64,000 nt of DNA, from positions 186,001-250,000 of the forward strand of contig NZ_QDGZ01000002.1 of NCBI RefSeq assembly GCF_003076135.1, read 5' to 3'. Source of the DNA: Nocardioides gansuensis (GTDB lineage Bacteria > Actinomycetota > Actinomycetes > Propionibacteriales > Nocardioidaceae). The notes under the pieces are model-generated. The model did no database searches. It was not told where the DNA came from and saw only the letters and a program-made list of their open reading frames with translations. The position numbers and the translations under genes are program-made. Every line of letters starts with the position of its first letter. Position 1 is the first letter of the stretch. Positions 42,520 through 51,548 of the stretch are shown one piece after another.

Positions 42520-44435
42520 CTCTGCCGGTTGGACGTCGACCCCGAGGCTCGGCGCTCGGAGGCGCGCACGTCATCGGTCAGTTCCAGTTGAGTGCCCGAG
42601 GGTCGAGGCTCGCCCTGGAGATCGAGGAGCACCGCCGACGAACGACCAGGGATCCGTTCGATCACGTCAGCGAGCGCATCGAGATCCGAGGTAGGACGGT
42701 CCGCCGAGGCGATGATCACCACGTGGAAGTCGTCGGGATCGAACGGCTCGGTGATCGAAGACAGGTCGCGGGCCAGCTCGCCGATGAATCCGGTGTCTCC
42801 AGCAGGGTGGGTGCGCACGCGGCCGAGGTTGAAGGACGAGAGGTCGGACCCGAGACCGAGGACCTCCACCGTCGTCACGACCGACCACGGGTTGACGGCC
42901 AGTTCAGCCGCCACGTGGCGTGCGAAGGAGGCCTTCCGATCGCTGGCTCCGGTGACCGTAAGCGTGCGGAGCTCCTCCAGGTTGAGGAACAGGAAGGAGC
43001 CGTCGTCGTCTTGGCCGACGCTCACCAGGAGTGGATACGGCGGGAACGAGTCCTCGGGGTGCTCGGGCACCGAGGCCAGATCGATCCGCCATTCGGTGCC
43101 TGCCCCGGACCATGGCTCCGGCAGTTGGGCTGGCTCGCCGAGCGCGAGGGAGATCTCGTCCGCTGAGAGCGTTGCCGTGACCAGGCGCAGCGGTGGCAGA
43201 GATCGCAGTGCGGAGTCGAGGGCGTAGATCCGGGGCGCGATCGCGGATGCGGTGGCCCGTGCCGTCTTCTCGACTGGAACGAGCTCGGCGGGCGGGGGAG
43301 GGATGACCGTTCCGGGACGCCGATGGCGCAGTTGCGTTCGTCGCTGTGAGCGGAGTGCGATCCAGAGCGCGCCGCCGAGGACCGCTCCCGCCCCGGCGAG
43401 TCCGGGAACGAGCCAGCTCGGAACGACGCTGTCGTCCGAACTCTGGCCAGACTCGTCGGAATCAGGGTCCACTTCGCCGACCGGTTCAGTAGGCGTGACG
43501 TCGGTCGGAGGTGGGGTCGTATCGGGTACCTCTTCCGGCGGCTTCGCGTGCTTGGGTTCCCGTGAGTCCGGCGGCGGCTTCTGCCCGGGGATGGTCAGCT
43601 TCCAACCGGGCAGGATCAGGTCGGGATCGGTGAGATGGTCACCGGTGGGCTGGACGGTGTCCCGGGAGGCCTCGTAGATGGCGGGGTAGGCGTCTGCGTC
43701 GCCGAGCTCGTCCTCTGCGATCTCCGAGAGGGTGTCGCCGGGCCGCACGACGTAGGCGTCCGCCGGAGCGGTCTCGGCGACCGGCACTCGCAGGATGGTG
43801 CCCGGCAGGAGGAAGTCGGGACGCCCGTCGAGGACGGCCTCGTTAAGCGCCACGAGCTCGACGTACCGCGTGCCGTCACCGAGTCGTTCTTCGGCGATCT
43901 TCCAGAGGCTGTCGCCGCGCTTGACCGTGTACTGCTCGACCTCTGGCTCCTTCTCCTTCTCCTTCTCATGCTCGACCGTTGGCGCAAGGGCAGTGGCGGA
44001 TGCAGGCTCCACCGTGAGTCGGGAGTGGTCGGGCAGGGGTGCGGCCGTCGCAGCGGCCTCGGCCCTCGGCTGGGGCAGGAACGGGGTCGCCGTCGGCAAG
44101 GCGACGAACAGCAAGGCGGCTGCGGCGACGAGTCGATCTGCCGCGACTTGCGGCACACCCAGTCCCGGCAACCGTGGGCTGCGGATGCCCCGAACCTGGG
44201 ACACGATGGATGCGATGACCTGGCAGGTGAACACTGCCCACGCGATCCAGCCGACTGCGGCGATCAGTTCGACCACCAGCGTGCCGTCGTCCGGTGCGGT
44301 GAGTCGCGACCACGCGAACTTCGCAAGGTCCGGAACCGCGTCGATCGCGACCAGGACAGTCGGTACGCCGAGCACGAAAGCGACAAGGGCCAGCGTGGCT
44401 GCCAGGCCACGCAGGTGGGAGTTGAGGGTGCTCAT
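42516..44435 (-). CDS. membrane LysM protein, N-terminal part of a split LysM-BTAD regulator
   Basis: 639 residues. Membrane helices at about 10-30, 53-80 and 100-120 are followed by two LysM repeats: QYTVKRGDSLWKIAEERLGD from about 168 and YVVRPGDTLSEIAEDELGD from about 228. Next come a Pro-rich linker, another helix near 345 and an alpha/beta domain. It ends in RASERRASGSTSNRQS, which is out of frame with the expected GVDVQPA continuation. It stands at the head of the Tad pilus region on the same strand. LysM-BTAD proteins are thought to link cell-wall sensing to gene control. Confidence 0.82.
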   Translation of the reverse strand: MSTLNSHLRGLAATLALVAFVLGVPTVLVAIDAVPDLAKFAWSRLTAPDDGTLVVELIAAVGWIAWAVFTCQVIASIVSQVRGIRSPRLPGLGVPQVAADRLVAAAALLFVALPTATPFLPQPRAEAAATAAPLPDHSRLTVEPASATALAPTVEHEKEKEKEPEVEQYTVKRGDSLWKIAEERLGDGTRYVELVALNEAVLDGRPDFLLPGTILRVPVAETAPADAYVVRPGDTLSEIAEDELGDADAYPAIYEASRDTVQPTGDHLTDPDLILPGWKLTIPGQKPPPDSREPKHAKPPEEVPDTTPPPTDVTPTEPVGEVDPDSDESGQSSDDSVVPSWLVPGLAGAGAVLGGALWIALRSQRRTQLRHRRPGTVIPPPPAELVPVEKTARATASAIAPRIYALDSALRSLPPLRLVTATLSADEISLALGEPAQLPEPWSGAGTEWRIDLASVPEHPEDSFPPYPLLVSVGQDDDGSFLFLNLEELRTLTVTGASDRKASFARHVAAELAVNPWSVVTTVEVLGLGSDLSSFNLGRVRTHPAGDTGFIGELARDLSSITEPFDPDDFHVVIIASADRPTSDLDALADVIERIPGRSSAVLLDLQGEPRPSGTQLELTDDVRASERRASGSTSNRQS

Positions 44436-44854
44436 CGCTGGTTACCTCCGAGGGTGCGGATGAGACGAGCCGTCGCGGTGCCCGACACGTCCAGCCGGTG
44501 GATGCCGATCAAGCCCAGGAACTGCGGGTTGTACGAGTCGTGCACGGTGACCGTGATCGTGTCGCCGTTGGTGATCTCGACGGTGCCGGTGACGCCCGCG
44601 GAGTCGAGGTAGCGCTGAGCCGCGGCACGCGCCGCAGCTGGGCTGATGGTGAGTTCGCGCCCTTGGATGGCCGCGCTGCCCTCGACCTCTTCGCCGCCGG
44701 CGCGAGCCGCTTGGGCTGCCACATCGTGGGCTCGCTCGTGGGCGTGCACCTGGCCGCCGAGGTCGACGGCCAGTCCGACGAGGAACATCATCACGAAGCT
44801 GGCCAGGGCCAGCCACACGGTGATCGAGCCGCGCTCGTCGCGCCGCCGGGTCAT
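44432..44854 (-). CDS. TadG-like pilus assembly protein
   Basis: 140 residues. The N-terminal segment RDERGSITVWLALASFVMMF is a prepilin-like cleavage region plus membrane helix; Trp stands where pseudopilins usually have Glu at +5. The rest is a periplasmic-type beta domain ending LIGIHRLDVSGTATARL. It lies last in the TadE/F group, overlapping the LysM gene and the next TadE-like gene by 4 nt. Confidence 0.75.
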   Translation of the reverse strand: MTRRRDERGSITVWLALASFVMMFLVGLAVDLGGQVHAHERAHDVAAQAARAGGEEVEGSAAIQGRELTISPAAARAAAQRYLDSAGVTGTVEITNGDTITVTVHDSYNPQFLGLIGIHRLDVSGTATARLIRTLGGNQR

Positions 44855-45273
44855 CGTTCCCGCCAGGTGTCGATCGGGCTGGACATGGTCGCCTGCATCA
44901 CCCGCGAGCCGGGGACGCCCGGGACCGCCAGGTCGGAGAGGTTCAGGCGGCAGGAGACGGTGACCTCGACCGAGCCGGGCACACCGGGCTGCTTGTTGAA
45001 GTCGTTGGTGTCGACGGTGACGTCGACGTCGGAGCAGCCGATCTTCTGGTTCGAGATGCTCGCTACGGCAGCCGCGCGAGCGTCGGCGCGTGCCCCCTGC
45101 GCGTCCCGCGCCAGGGAGGCCGACCTGGCGCCGTCCGCGGCAGCCGACTGCAGCGCCTCGTGGGTGGTCGCCGTGCGGCCGCCGAAGATGATCAGGCCGA
45201 CAAACAGCGCGAACGCAGGTACCCCGATCGCCGCCTCAATCGCCGCCGACCCGCGCTCGTCTCTCCGCTTCAC
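44851..45273 (-). CDS. tadE: TadE-like pseudopilin
   Basis: 140 residues. The start KRRDERGSAAIEAAIGVPAF is a class-III prepilin motif (cleavage after Gly, Glu at +5) followed by a membrane helix to about residue 32. The remainder has two cysteines. It is encoded between two further TadE/TadG-like genes, all overlapping by 4 nt. It would be processed by a prepilin peptidase, for which no gene is seen in this window. Confidence 0.8.
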   Translation of the reverse strand: MKRRDERGSAAIEAAIGVPAFALFVGLIIFGGRTATTHEALQSAAADGARSASLARDAQGARADARAAAVASISNQKIGCSDVDVTVDTNDFNKQPGVPGSVEVTVSCRLNLSDLAVPGVPGSRVMQATMSSPIDTWRER

Positions 45274-45704
45274 GGTGTTCCCGCCGCGTTCGGAGCAGTC
45301 AGCCGCTCAACGGGGACCGACGCGCTCTGGGTGATCCGGACGTTCCATCCGGGGATCACGCTCAGGCTGAAGCCCGTGACCGTGACCGTCGCGGTCGTGG
45401 TTGTGCGATTGGCGGTGGTCGAGGTCCCGGTGATCACGTCGTCGCCACCAGCTTCAGCGAGGAAGTCGTTGGCCGCTCCGACGCCGTCGGCCTCGCGGCC
45501 GTGTTCAGCGCCGGCCGCTCGTGCGCCCTCCTGCGCCGCGGCGATGGCCACCGTCCGCGCGTGATAGAAGAGCGCGGCCTGCATCCCAAGGAACATGACC
45601 GCGAAGAGAGCGGGCAGCAGGATGACGAGCTCGATCGAGACCGAGCCCCGGTCGTCGCGCCGCCGGCGGCGGCTACTTGATGTTGCCGGCCTGACTTTTG
45701 ACAT
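45270..45704 (-). CDS. tadE: TadE-like pseudopilin
   Basis: 144 residues. An Arg-rich leader is followed by DDRGSVSIELVILLPALFAV (cleavage after Gly, Glu at +5) and a membrane helix. The Thr-rich C-terminal domain includes VTGFSLSVIPGWNVRITQS. Its start overlaps the end of the Flp-like gene by 32 nt. Confidence 0.8.
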   Translation of the reverse strand: MSKVRPATSSSRRRRRDDRGSVSIELVILLPALFAVMFLGMQAALFYHARTVAIAAAQEGARAAGAEHGREADGVGAANDFLAEAGGDDVITGTSTTANRTTTTATVTVTGFSLSVIPGWNVRITQSASVPVERLTAPNAAGTP

Positions 45705-45867
45705 AGGTCGTCACGGCCGCGACCACGATCCCGACGATGGCGATCACGGCGACGGCCCAGAGGACGTGCTCCGTGGTCACCGAGCCACACTCGTCCCGCC
45801 GGGCGGCTCGCAGGTCGTCGTAAGCGGTCAGGACCGCCAGTTGAAGCAGGATCAGGACTTTCAACAT
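45673..45867 (-). CDS. flp: Flp-type prepilin, 64 residues
   Basis: Small major-pilin candidate. The leader ends at Gly28 and is followed by SVTTEH, so Glu is at +5 as in Flp/type IVb prepilins (His replaces the usual Tyr at +6). A single membrane helix (about 34-52) and a short basic tail YVKSQAGNIK follow. A strong AAGGAGG lies 5 nt before ATG 45867, which suits a highly made pilin. The only pilin-like gene between TadC and the TadE genes. Confidence 0.8.
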   Translation of the reverse strand: MLKVLILLQLAVLTAYDDLRAARRDECGSVTTEHVLWAVAVIAIVGIVVAAVTTYVKSQAGNIK

Positions 45868-45896
45868 GAGTTCCTCCTTGGATCTGTCCTTCCGTG

Positions 45897-46799
45897 TCAC
45901 GCGGTCGTGAACATGCGAAGCAATGAGGGGGCAACGAGCAGGGCCATGAAGATGACGCCCAGCAGCGAGCCGGGGATGGTCATCCGCTCGCCGACGGCGT
46001 TCGCCTGGGCGATCTCTTCGTTGAGCATCGCCGTGCGCATGGCGGCGGACCGGGCACGCAGGGTGGCGTACACGCTCGCTCCCTCCTCGCCGGAGAGCCG
46101 CATGATGTCGGCGAAGTCGTCGAGCTCGGGCAGTCCGAGCTCCTCTGCCAAGGTGTGCAATGCGTCCCAAGGCGGGAGGCCCGACCACCGCGACCGCGTC
46201 AGCTCCTCCGAGAGCCGGGTGAAGACCCAGGAGTCGCCGACCTCCGCCGCCGCTTCCATGGCCTGTCGGACACCGATGCCGTTGTGCCTCTCGAGTGCGA
46301 CCAGGTCGATGTAGGCGCCGAGGGCGCGGGCGAACTCGACGCGCGCCTTCCGCGCCTCGTCGAGCGCGTTGTAGTTCGGGATGAAGAACATGACGGCCGC
46401 GAGGCCGATCGACGCGAGCGCCGGGATCTGAAGTGGAAGGCCGAGGCCGAGAGAGTTGAAGAGCAGGGTGAGCCCAGGCGGGATGAGGAGCCCGAGGCCG
46501 GCGAAAGTCAGCTTCTCGCCGTAGAACTGCGCGACGGATATCCGGAGCAGGGCAAGCTCGCGGGTCGGCGTCCGTACCCACACTCCCGGAGGCAGCACCC
46601 GCATGCCCCACAGCCCGAGCCGTTCCTTGCCAGTCCGCGCCGCCGCAGCATTGGTGTTTGCGCGGTTGCGCGTCGAGGAGACCCTTTCCAACGCGTCCGC
46701 GAGGTCCGGCTCCGCGGGCAGGAGTCGCGCGACGACCAGAGCGAGTCCGAGGCCGATGAGGCCGCCGGACAGGACCGCCAATTGGAGACCCGTGATCAT
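45897..46799 (-). CDS. tadC: TadC-type T2SS F-domain membrane protein
   Basis: 300 residues with membrane helices near 5-25, 95-140 and 275-297. The T2SSF domain includes ALGAYIDLVALERHNGIGVR and ELTRSRWSGLPPWDALHTLA. The inner-membrane platform of Tad pili is made of TadB and TadC, and both are present here. ATG 46799 overlaps the TadB stop. Confidence 0.88.
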   Translation of the reverse strand: MITGLQLAVLSGGLIGLGLALVVARLLPAEPDLADALERVSSTRNRANTNAAAARTGKERLGLWGMRVLPPGVWVRTPTRELALLRISVAQFYGEKLTFAGLGLLIPPGLTLLFNSLGLGLPLQIPALASIGLAAVMFFIPNYNALDEARKARVEFARALGAYIDLVALERHNGIGVRQAMEAAAEVGDSWVFTRLSEELTRSRWSGLPPWDALHTLAEELGLPELDDFADIMRLSGEEGASVYATLRARSAAMRTAMLNEEIAQANAVGERMTIPGSLLGVIFMALLVAPSLLRMFTTA

Positions 46800-47656
46800 G
46801 GCGTCGCCACCGCATCGGGTCGGGCTTCGAGGAAGCGCGGCAGCGGCTTTCCGGTGGCCATGCGCCGCATCCAGATCAGGGTGCCGACGTATGCCGAGAG
46901 AAGCACGACGAGGATCACCTGGCCGATGGCGGTCGCGTACGGCTCGACGTACTGGCCAGAGAGCGCAAGAACGACCAGCACGCTGGCGCTGATGAGTGTC
47001 ACCCATCGAGCGGTCGCGCGAGGCTTGGCTCGATCGGCCTCCACCTGACGGCGGGCCCGTACGTCGGCCGCGACCGACTCCGCGAGACCTTCGAGAACGC
47101 TCGCGAGCCCGGCGCCGCGGCGGCGTGCTCCGAGGATGAGGTTCGCGGCGATCAGGTCGCCTGTCGCATCGTCGAGTTCGTCCGCGAAGGCCCTGAGCGC
47201 CGTCTCGGTGTCCCATCGTGCGCGAAGGCGACCGACGAGCCGGCTGACCTCAGGACTGATCGGCGCTGGAGTGGAGCGCAGCGTTGCGACCAGCGCCTGC
47301 TCGAGGCCGATCCCGACGGTGAGGACGCCCGAGAGTGACCGCGTCCATTCCTCCATCGCTTCCAGCCGGCTGATCTGGGTGGCGGCAGGCGGAGCGCCCA
47401 GCAGGGCGGGCAGTCCGATGACCGCCACCGGCGCAATGACCAGCGCAAGTACCCACCCGGTGATGACCCAGCCGAGAATGCCCAGCCCGACACCGACCAG
47501 AAGAAGCATCCGCGTGCGCGAGGTCACGGCGACGCGGCGGCCTCGGGCCATTCGCCTCTGGCGAGGAGGTTCGGCTGTCTGTCGCAGGCCGAGGACGATC
47601 CCGAGGATGCCGATGGCGATCAGTCCACCTGCGAGAGCGGGAAGCACGGGAGTCAC
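46796..47656 (-). CDS. tadB: TadB-type T2SS F-domain membrane protein
   Basis: 286 residues starting at GTG. Membrane helices at about 5-25, 48-85 and 225-265. The T2SSF segment contains MEEWTRSLSGVLTVGIGLEQ and ANLILGARRRGAGLASVLEG. Paired with TadC as the pilus assembly platform. It overlaps tadA and tadC by 4 nt. Confidence 0.88.
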   Translation of the reverse strand: MTPVLPALAGGLIAIGILGIVLGLRQTAEPPRQRRMARGRRVAVTSRTRMLLLVGVGLGILGWVITGWVLALVIAPVAVIGLPALLGAPPAATQISRLEAMEEWTRSLSGVLTVGIGLEQALVATLRSTPAPISPEVSRLVGRLRARWDTETALRAFADELDDATGDLIAANLILGARRRGAGLASVLEGLAESVAADVRARRQVEADRAKPRATARWVTLISASVLVVLALSGQYVEPYATAIGQVILVVLLSAYVGTLIWMRRMATGKPLPRFLEARPDAVATP

Positions 47657-49125
47657 GGCTGGCCTCCGTACGGCTGGGTCGAGAGGTACGCCGCGAGGTC
47701 GAAGCCGTGGTGGGCCAGTGCGCGGTACTCGTCCGGAAGCACGTCCGGTACGGCGACACCTGATGCATCGGCACGAAAGACATGCGTGGTGGCGTACCCG
47801 ACCTCCTTCTCACCTGGAGCGAGGGCGATGATCTCGGCGACCCTCCTCGTCCGCTGGGCGCCGCCGGGAACGGACCTGGTCTCCATGCTCAGCTGGACGA
47901 TGAGATCCACCGTGGCCGCGAGCTTGCTTGTGGCGAGCCCCTGGGTGACGTGAGGACCGGCCTCCATCGCGCACGTGACGAGCTTGCGGACGGCCGAGAC
48001 GGCGTCAGCCGCGTGGGTCGTCGAGATGGAGCCGGTGCCGGACTCCATCGCCTTGATCATCGCCCAGATCTCCTTGCCTCGGACCTCCCCGACGATCTGG
48101 CGCGAGAGGTTGAACCGGAAGGAGTCGACGAGGGCCTCGTCGAGCGTGAACTCGCCGGCCTGGCGGCCATCGGGCCCGCGCTCTCCGGACCCCGGCCGTG
48201 CCTCCCAGGCGTGGACGACCTTGTGGCGGCCGAGCTCGTGGAGGTGGAGCTCGTACTCGGTCTCGAACGTGCCGATCGCCTCCATGGCGTCGATCTCGGC
48301 GCAGAGCGCGCGGACCAGGGTTGTCTTGCCCGCTCCCTGGGCGCCGGCCACGACGATCGAGCGTCGTGCTCGGACGGCGGCTCGCAGGAACGATGCCGCG
48401 GTCGGCGTCATCATCTCTCTGGCGACGAGGTCGTCGAGGGTGACCTGCATCAGCCGGTGCCGTCGGATCACGACCGATGGACGGGGCGTGACCCAGGCCG
48501 CGGCGGCCAGGCGGGATCCGCCGTCCAACCGCAGATGCAGCCGCGGCTGGGCCTCGGAGAAGGAGCGAGCGTTGACCTCGCTGCGCGAGGCGAGGAAGAC
48601 CAGGAAGTCGATGAGCTCCTGGTCGGAGTCCGCGACGGGTGGGCCGTCGATCAGGGTGCCGTCGACCAGTTCGAGGAGGACGTTGTCGTGGCCGACGATC
48701 ACGATGTTCTCGATGTCATCGTTGTCGACCAGCGGCTGCAGTCGACCCAGGCGGAAGAGCGAGTCGAAGACAGCCTGCGCCGTGGCCTGCTGGCGCGCGG
48801 GGCTCCATGCCCTGCGGCCGGCGTCGACATCGTCCGCCATCGCGGACTCGATGAGGTCCAGCACGATCGAACGGCCGAGCTCCTGCTGAGCTGCCTTATC
48901 GAGGCGGCTTCGGTCTGAGGCGACGGCCTGGCTCAGCTGCTCGGACGCTCGAGCTCGCAGTTCCGACACGACGGACCAGTCGACATCGGGGCCCGACGGC
49001 GGAGGAGCGGTGACCGGAGCGCCCAGCTTGGCGGCTGCCGGCGTCGACCCGTTGGTCGGCTGGCTGAACAGCGGCAGGCGGGACAGGTCGCCGTACTCGC
49101 TCAGGTAGCGGGAGGCCTCAGTCAT
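47653..49125 (-). CDS. tadA: TadA/CpaF pilus assembly ATPase
   Basis: 490 residues, secretion ATPase driving pilus assembly. Walker A is VVAGAQGAGKTTLVRAL at about 305-321; the Asp box is AIGTFETEYELHLHE; Walker B lies in RQIVGEVRGKEIWAMIKAME; and the His box is GSISTTHAADAVSAVRKL. ATG 49125 follows GAGGAGG. The presence of a full catalytic set argues for an active pilus system. Confidence 0.92.
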   Translation of the reverse strand: MTEASRYLSEYGDLSRLPLFSQPTNGSTPAAAKLGAPVTAPPPSGPDVDWSVVSELRARASEQLSQAVASDRSRLDKAAQQELGRSIVLDLIESAMADDVDAGRRAWSPARQQATAQAVFDSLFRLGRLQPLVDNDDIENIVIVGHDNVLLELVDGTLIDGPPVADSDQELIDFLVFLASRSEVNARSFSEAQPRLHLRLDGGSRLAAAAWVTPRPSVVIRRHRLMQVTLDDLVAREMMTPTAASFLRAAVRARRSIVVAGAQGAGKTTLVRALCAEIDAMEAIGTFETEYELHLHELGRHKVVHAWEARPGSGERGPDGRQAGEFTLDEALVDSFRFNLSRQIVGEVRGKEIWAMIKAMESGTGSISTTHAADAVSAVRKLVTCAMEAGPHVTQGLATSKLAATVDLIVQLSMETRSVPGGAQRTRRVAEIIALAPGEKEVGYATTHVFRADASGVAVPDVLPDEYRALAHHGFDLAAYLSTQPYGGQP

Positions 49126-49889
49126 CGCTTGGCCTCCTCGACGATGGCGAACCGACCACGTGCGACGTGCGCCTGGACCGACTGAGCGGCTGCCTGGAGC
49201 CCCCGGATGTAGGGGCCCGTCTCGAAGTGGCGGGGCGGGTGCGCGCCGCGGTGGTAGACCGCGGCCGCCGCCGGATCGTCGGGGAGGTCGGCCACCACGG
49301 GCATGCCGAGCACCTTGGAGACCTCGCTGTCTCGATAGGGCTGACCTTCGCCGATCAGGAGCAGGCCCGGGTGCCTCCATCCGGTCCCGGGTTCGCGGAC
49401 GGTCTCGGCCCATGAGCGTGCCGCGGAGATCGCCGGCAGGTTGGCGCGAGTGACCAGCAGGGTTGCGTCAGCTGAGTCCAGGAGTTGCTGCGGCGACCCC
49501 GTCAGCCCGAGTCTGCCCGCATCGGCGATGACGTCCTGCCCGCTTGCTTCGAGTTCGCGCAAGGCCGAGCCGAGTGGTTCCCACACGTCGCGTAGTGCCG
49601 CCGCCTGAGCGTGTGTCCGCGTTCCCGCGATGAGGGAGACGTTCGGGCTCAGTCGCCGGACGACGTCCCGTAGCGCATCCGCCGTGCTGAGCGGCGAGAG
49701 CGCGAGCTCGACGAGTCCGGCGTCGTACGGCGTCGTGCCCTTCATGAACCCGGCGAGGATGGCGGAGCCACCTGTCGGGTCGGCCTCGAGGAGAAGCACG
49801 GGACGCGGCCAGCAGAACGCGAGACCCACGGCCGTCGTGGTGACGCCGGGCGAGCCGGATGCAGAGGTCAGGCAGATGACGGCCATCAT
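49122..49889 (-). CDS. tadZ: TadZ/CpaE-like MinD-family protein
   Basis: 255 residues with a ParA/MinD fold. The P-loop position reads SASGSPGVTTTAVGLAF, lacking both lysines of a canonical deviant Walker A, as in many TadZ proteins. VLLLEADPTGGSAILAG follows (switch I equivalent). TadZ localises the pilus machine. It is encoded between the SAF protein and TadA with 4-nt overlaps. Confidence 0.82.
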   Translation of the reverse strand: MMAVICLTSASGSPGVTTTAVGLAFCWPRPVLLLEADPTGGSAILAGFMKGTTPYDAGLVELALSPLSTADALRDVVRRLSPNVSLIAGTRTHAQAAALRDVWEPLGSALRELEASGQDVIADAGRLGLTGSPQQLLDSADATLLVTRANLPAISAARSWAETVREPGTGWRHPGLLLIGEGQPYRDSEVSKVLGMPVVADLPDDPAAAAVYHRGAHPPRHFETGPYIRGLQAAAQSVQAHVARGRFAIVEEAKR

Positions 49890-50563
49890 TCGGCTCCGGA
49901 GTCCAGCACCAGGGCGACGTTCCCGGTGGCGGCTCGCGCGGCAAGGACGCCGGCGTCGGCATGGGGCACCAGAACGTTGACAACCGTGTTCCCGGTCGTC
50001 TCGTCCAAGTACGTGTCGACGACCTCGGCGACCGTGAACTGCGGGGAGTTGGCGGGTGCCTCTCCGTTGTCGCCCGGCGTGACGATGATGCGGACCGTGT
50101 CGCCGCCGTACAGAGGCATTCCGGGGACCTGCGCGGGTGTCAGGGAGATCCCGACGATCGACTGACCCTGCGGAGGTAGCGGCTCGTCGGCCGTCGACTC
50201 GATGGTGAGCAGGCCGCCAGCCGCGATGTCGAGCGCTGCTCGCTGCCCGACGACATCGTCGAACGCCGAAGCGGGCAACGGCGACAGCGCCGGGTCGGCG
50301 CTGATCCGGATCCGCTGGATGTCCTCGGCCCCGATCACCTCACCGCGGTGGATCGTGTCGCGGGCGGCGAGCACCTCCTGCGTGTTCGTCGTCGCGCTCC
50401 AGGCCCACGCGCCGAGCAGGCATCCGAGCGCCGTCACGATGACCGCGGCCACGACCAGCGCAGGGCGTCTCCGCAGCTTGGGCGGCGGAGTGATGGTGGA
50501 AGCGGTCTCCGGCGTGGCCGGGCGTGGGCCGGTCCTCCGGTCCTCTCGGGCAGTTGTGGACAC
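49886..50563 (-). CDS. cpaB: CpaB/RcpC-like SAF-domain protein
   Basis: 225 residues starting at GTG. One membrane helix at about 33-55, then a SAF domain: VLAARDTIHRGEVIGAEDIQ, QRAALDIAAGGLLTIEST, and an RcpC-like region to the end (VLVPHADAGVLAARAATGNV). CpaB-type proteins act outside the membrane in Tad pilus assembly. First gene of the operon's tight overlap series. Confidence 0.85.
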   Translation of the reverse strand: MSTTAREDRRTGPRPATPETASTITPPPKLRRRPALVVAAVIVTALGCLLGAWAWSATTNTQEVLAARDTIHRGEVIGAEDIQRIRISADPALSPLPASAFDDVVGQRAALDIAAGGLLTIESTADEPLPPQGQSIVGISLTPAQVPGMPLYGGDTVRIIVTPGDNGEAPANSPQFTVAEVVDTYLDETTGNTVVNVLVPHADAGVLAARAATGNVALVLDSGAE

Positions 50564-50588
50564 TTCGTCGTACCTCCCGCGCAGCTCG

Positions 50589-51548
50589 TCAGTTCACGAG
50601 CACCTGCGCCTCGCCGATCCGGATCTGTGTCGAGCGGTTGAGGCCGTCGAGCCGGATCGTTCCCGTCTGGCCGGCGCCCGACCACGTGATGACCCAGCTC
50701 GACGTCGCCGTGACGGTGTAGGCGTCGTCGGCCTCGTGCGCGCTCGACTTCGTGTAGGTGTGGCCGCAGTCGGGGGAGTCCTTCCTCCCGTACGACGGCT
50801 TGTACGGCGTGCCCGCCGTGTCGCAGACGACCTCGGTGCCGTCTCCCATGTCCCAGGTGATGTGGAGGACCTTCGCGGTGGCCGTGACTGTGATGCCGCC
50901 GGCGGAGGCGCTCTCAGTGATGGGCCCGACGGTGTGGGCGTTCGGATCCTTGGCCCACATCCAGACGGGCATCCCGACCAGGCCTACGCTGTCCGGACCC
51001 GGCTCCGGCGCAATGCCGATGTTGATGGCGGACAGATGCATCTCCTCGATCGCGATCTGCGCTACCTCGCGGGGAGTTGGTCCGGTGCCGGAGTTCGCCG
51101 GCGGGTCCTGGGACCAGATCGTGATGAGCAGACCCGTCTGCGGCTGGTCGCAGTAATACACAGCGCCGTCGCCGGGCTCATGACCCTGCCAGCTCGGGTC
51201 GCCTGCAGGCGGCGGAGGCTCGACCGGGCTGATGTAGCAGTGGTACGTGTTCGACCAGTAGGCGCCGTCCTTCGTGCAGGGAACCGGTCCGGGCGGTGGC
51301 TTCGTGACGCCCTGGCTCGTGCCATCCCAGTAGCAGGCGGCTCCGCTTCCGGTGTCCTGTGGTCCGTCGTCGCCCGGCTCACCTGGCGTACCCCGCGTGC
51401 CCGGCACCTCGATCCAGATGAGGCACTCGCCCGTCGCGGGGTCGGTCTGCGAGCACACGGTGTCCGCATACGACGGAGTCTGGGCGAGGACGGAGAGGCC
51501 GGCGGCGGTCAGCGCAGTCAGGAGGAGGCGAGTCAGGATGCCGCGCAT
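50589..51548 (-). CDS. exported protein with PKD-like C-terminal region
   Basis: 319 residues. Signal peptide: MRGILTRLLLTALTAAGLSV, with cleavage near SYA-D. A short Gly-X-Y stretch (GTRGTPGEPGDDGP) follows. Aromatic- and cysteine-containing repeats come next (CYWDGTS, YWSNTYHCY). The C-terminal region contains WDMGDGTEVVCDT, typical of PKD-like domains. Probably cell-surface. It overlaps the upstream lipoprotein gene by 16 nt and precedes the Tad operon on the same strand, so a pilus-tip or adhesion role is possible. Confidence 0.7.
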   Translation of the reverse strand: MRGILTRLLLTALTAAGLSVLAQTPSYADTVCSQTDPATGECLIWIEVPGTRGTPGEPGDDGPQDTGSGAACYWDGTSQGVTKPPPGPVPCTKDGAYWSNTYHCYISPVEPPPPAGDPSWQGHEPGDGAVYYCDQPQTGLLITIWSQDPPANSGTGPTPREVAQIAIEEMHLSAINIGIAPEPGPDSVGLVGMPVWMWAKDPNAHTVGPITESASAGGITVTATAKVLHITWDMGDGTEVVCDTAGTPYKPSYGRKDSPDCGHTYTKSSAHEADDAYTVTATSSWVITWSGAGQTGTIRLDGLNRSTQIRIGEAQVLVN

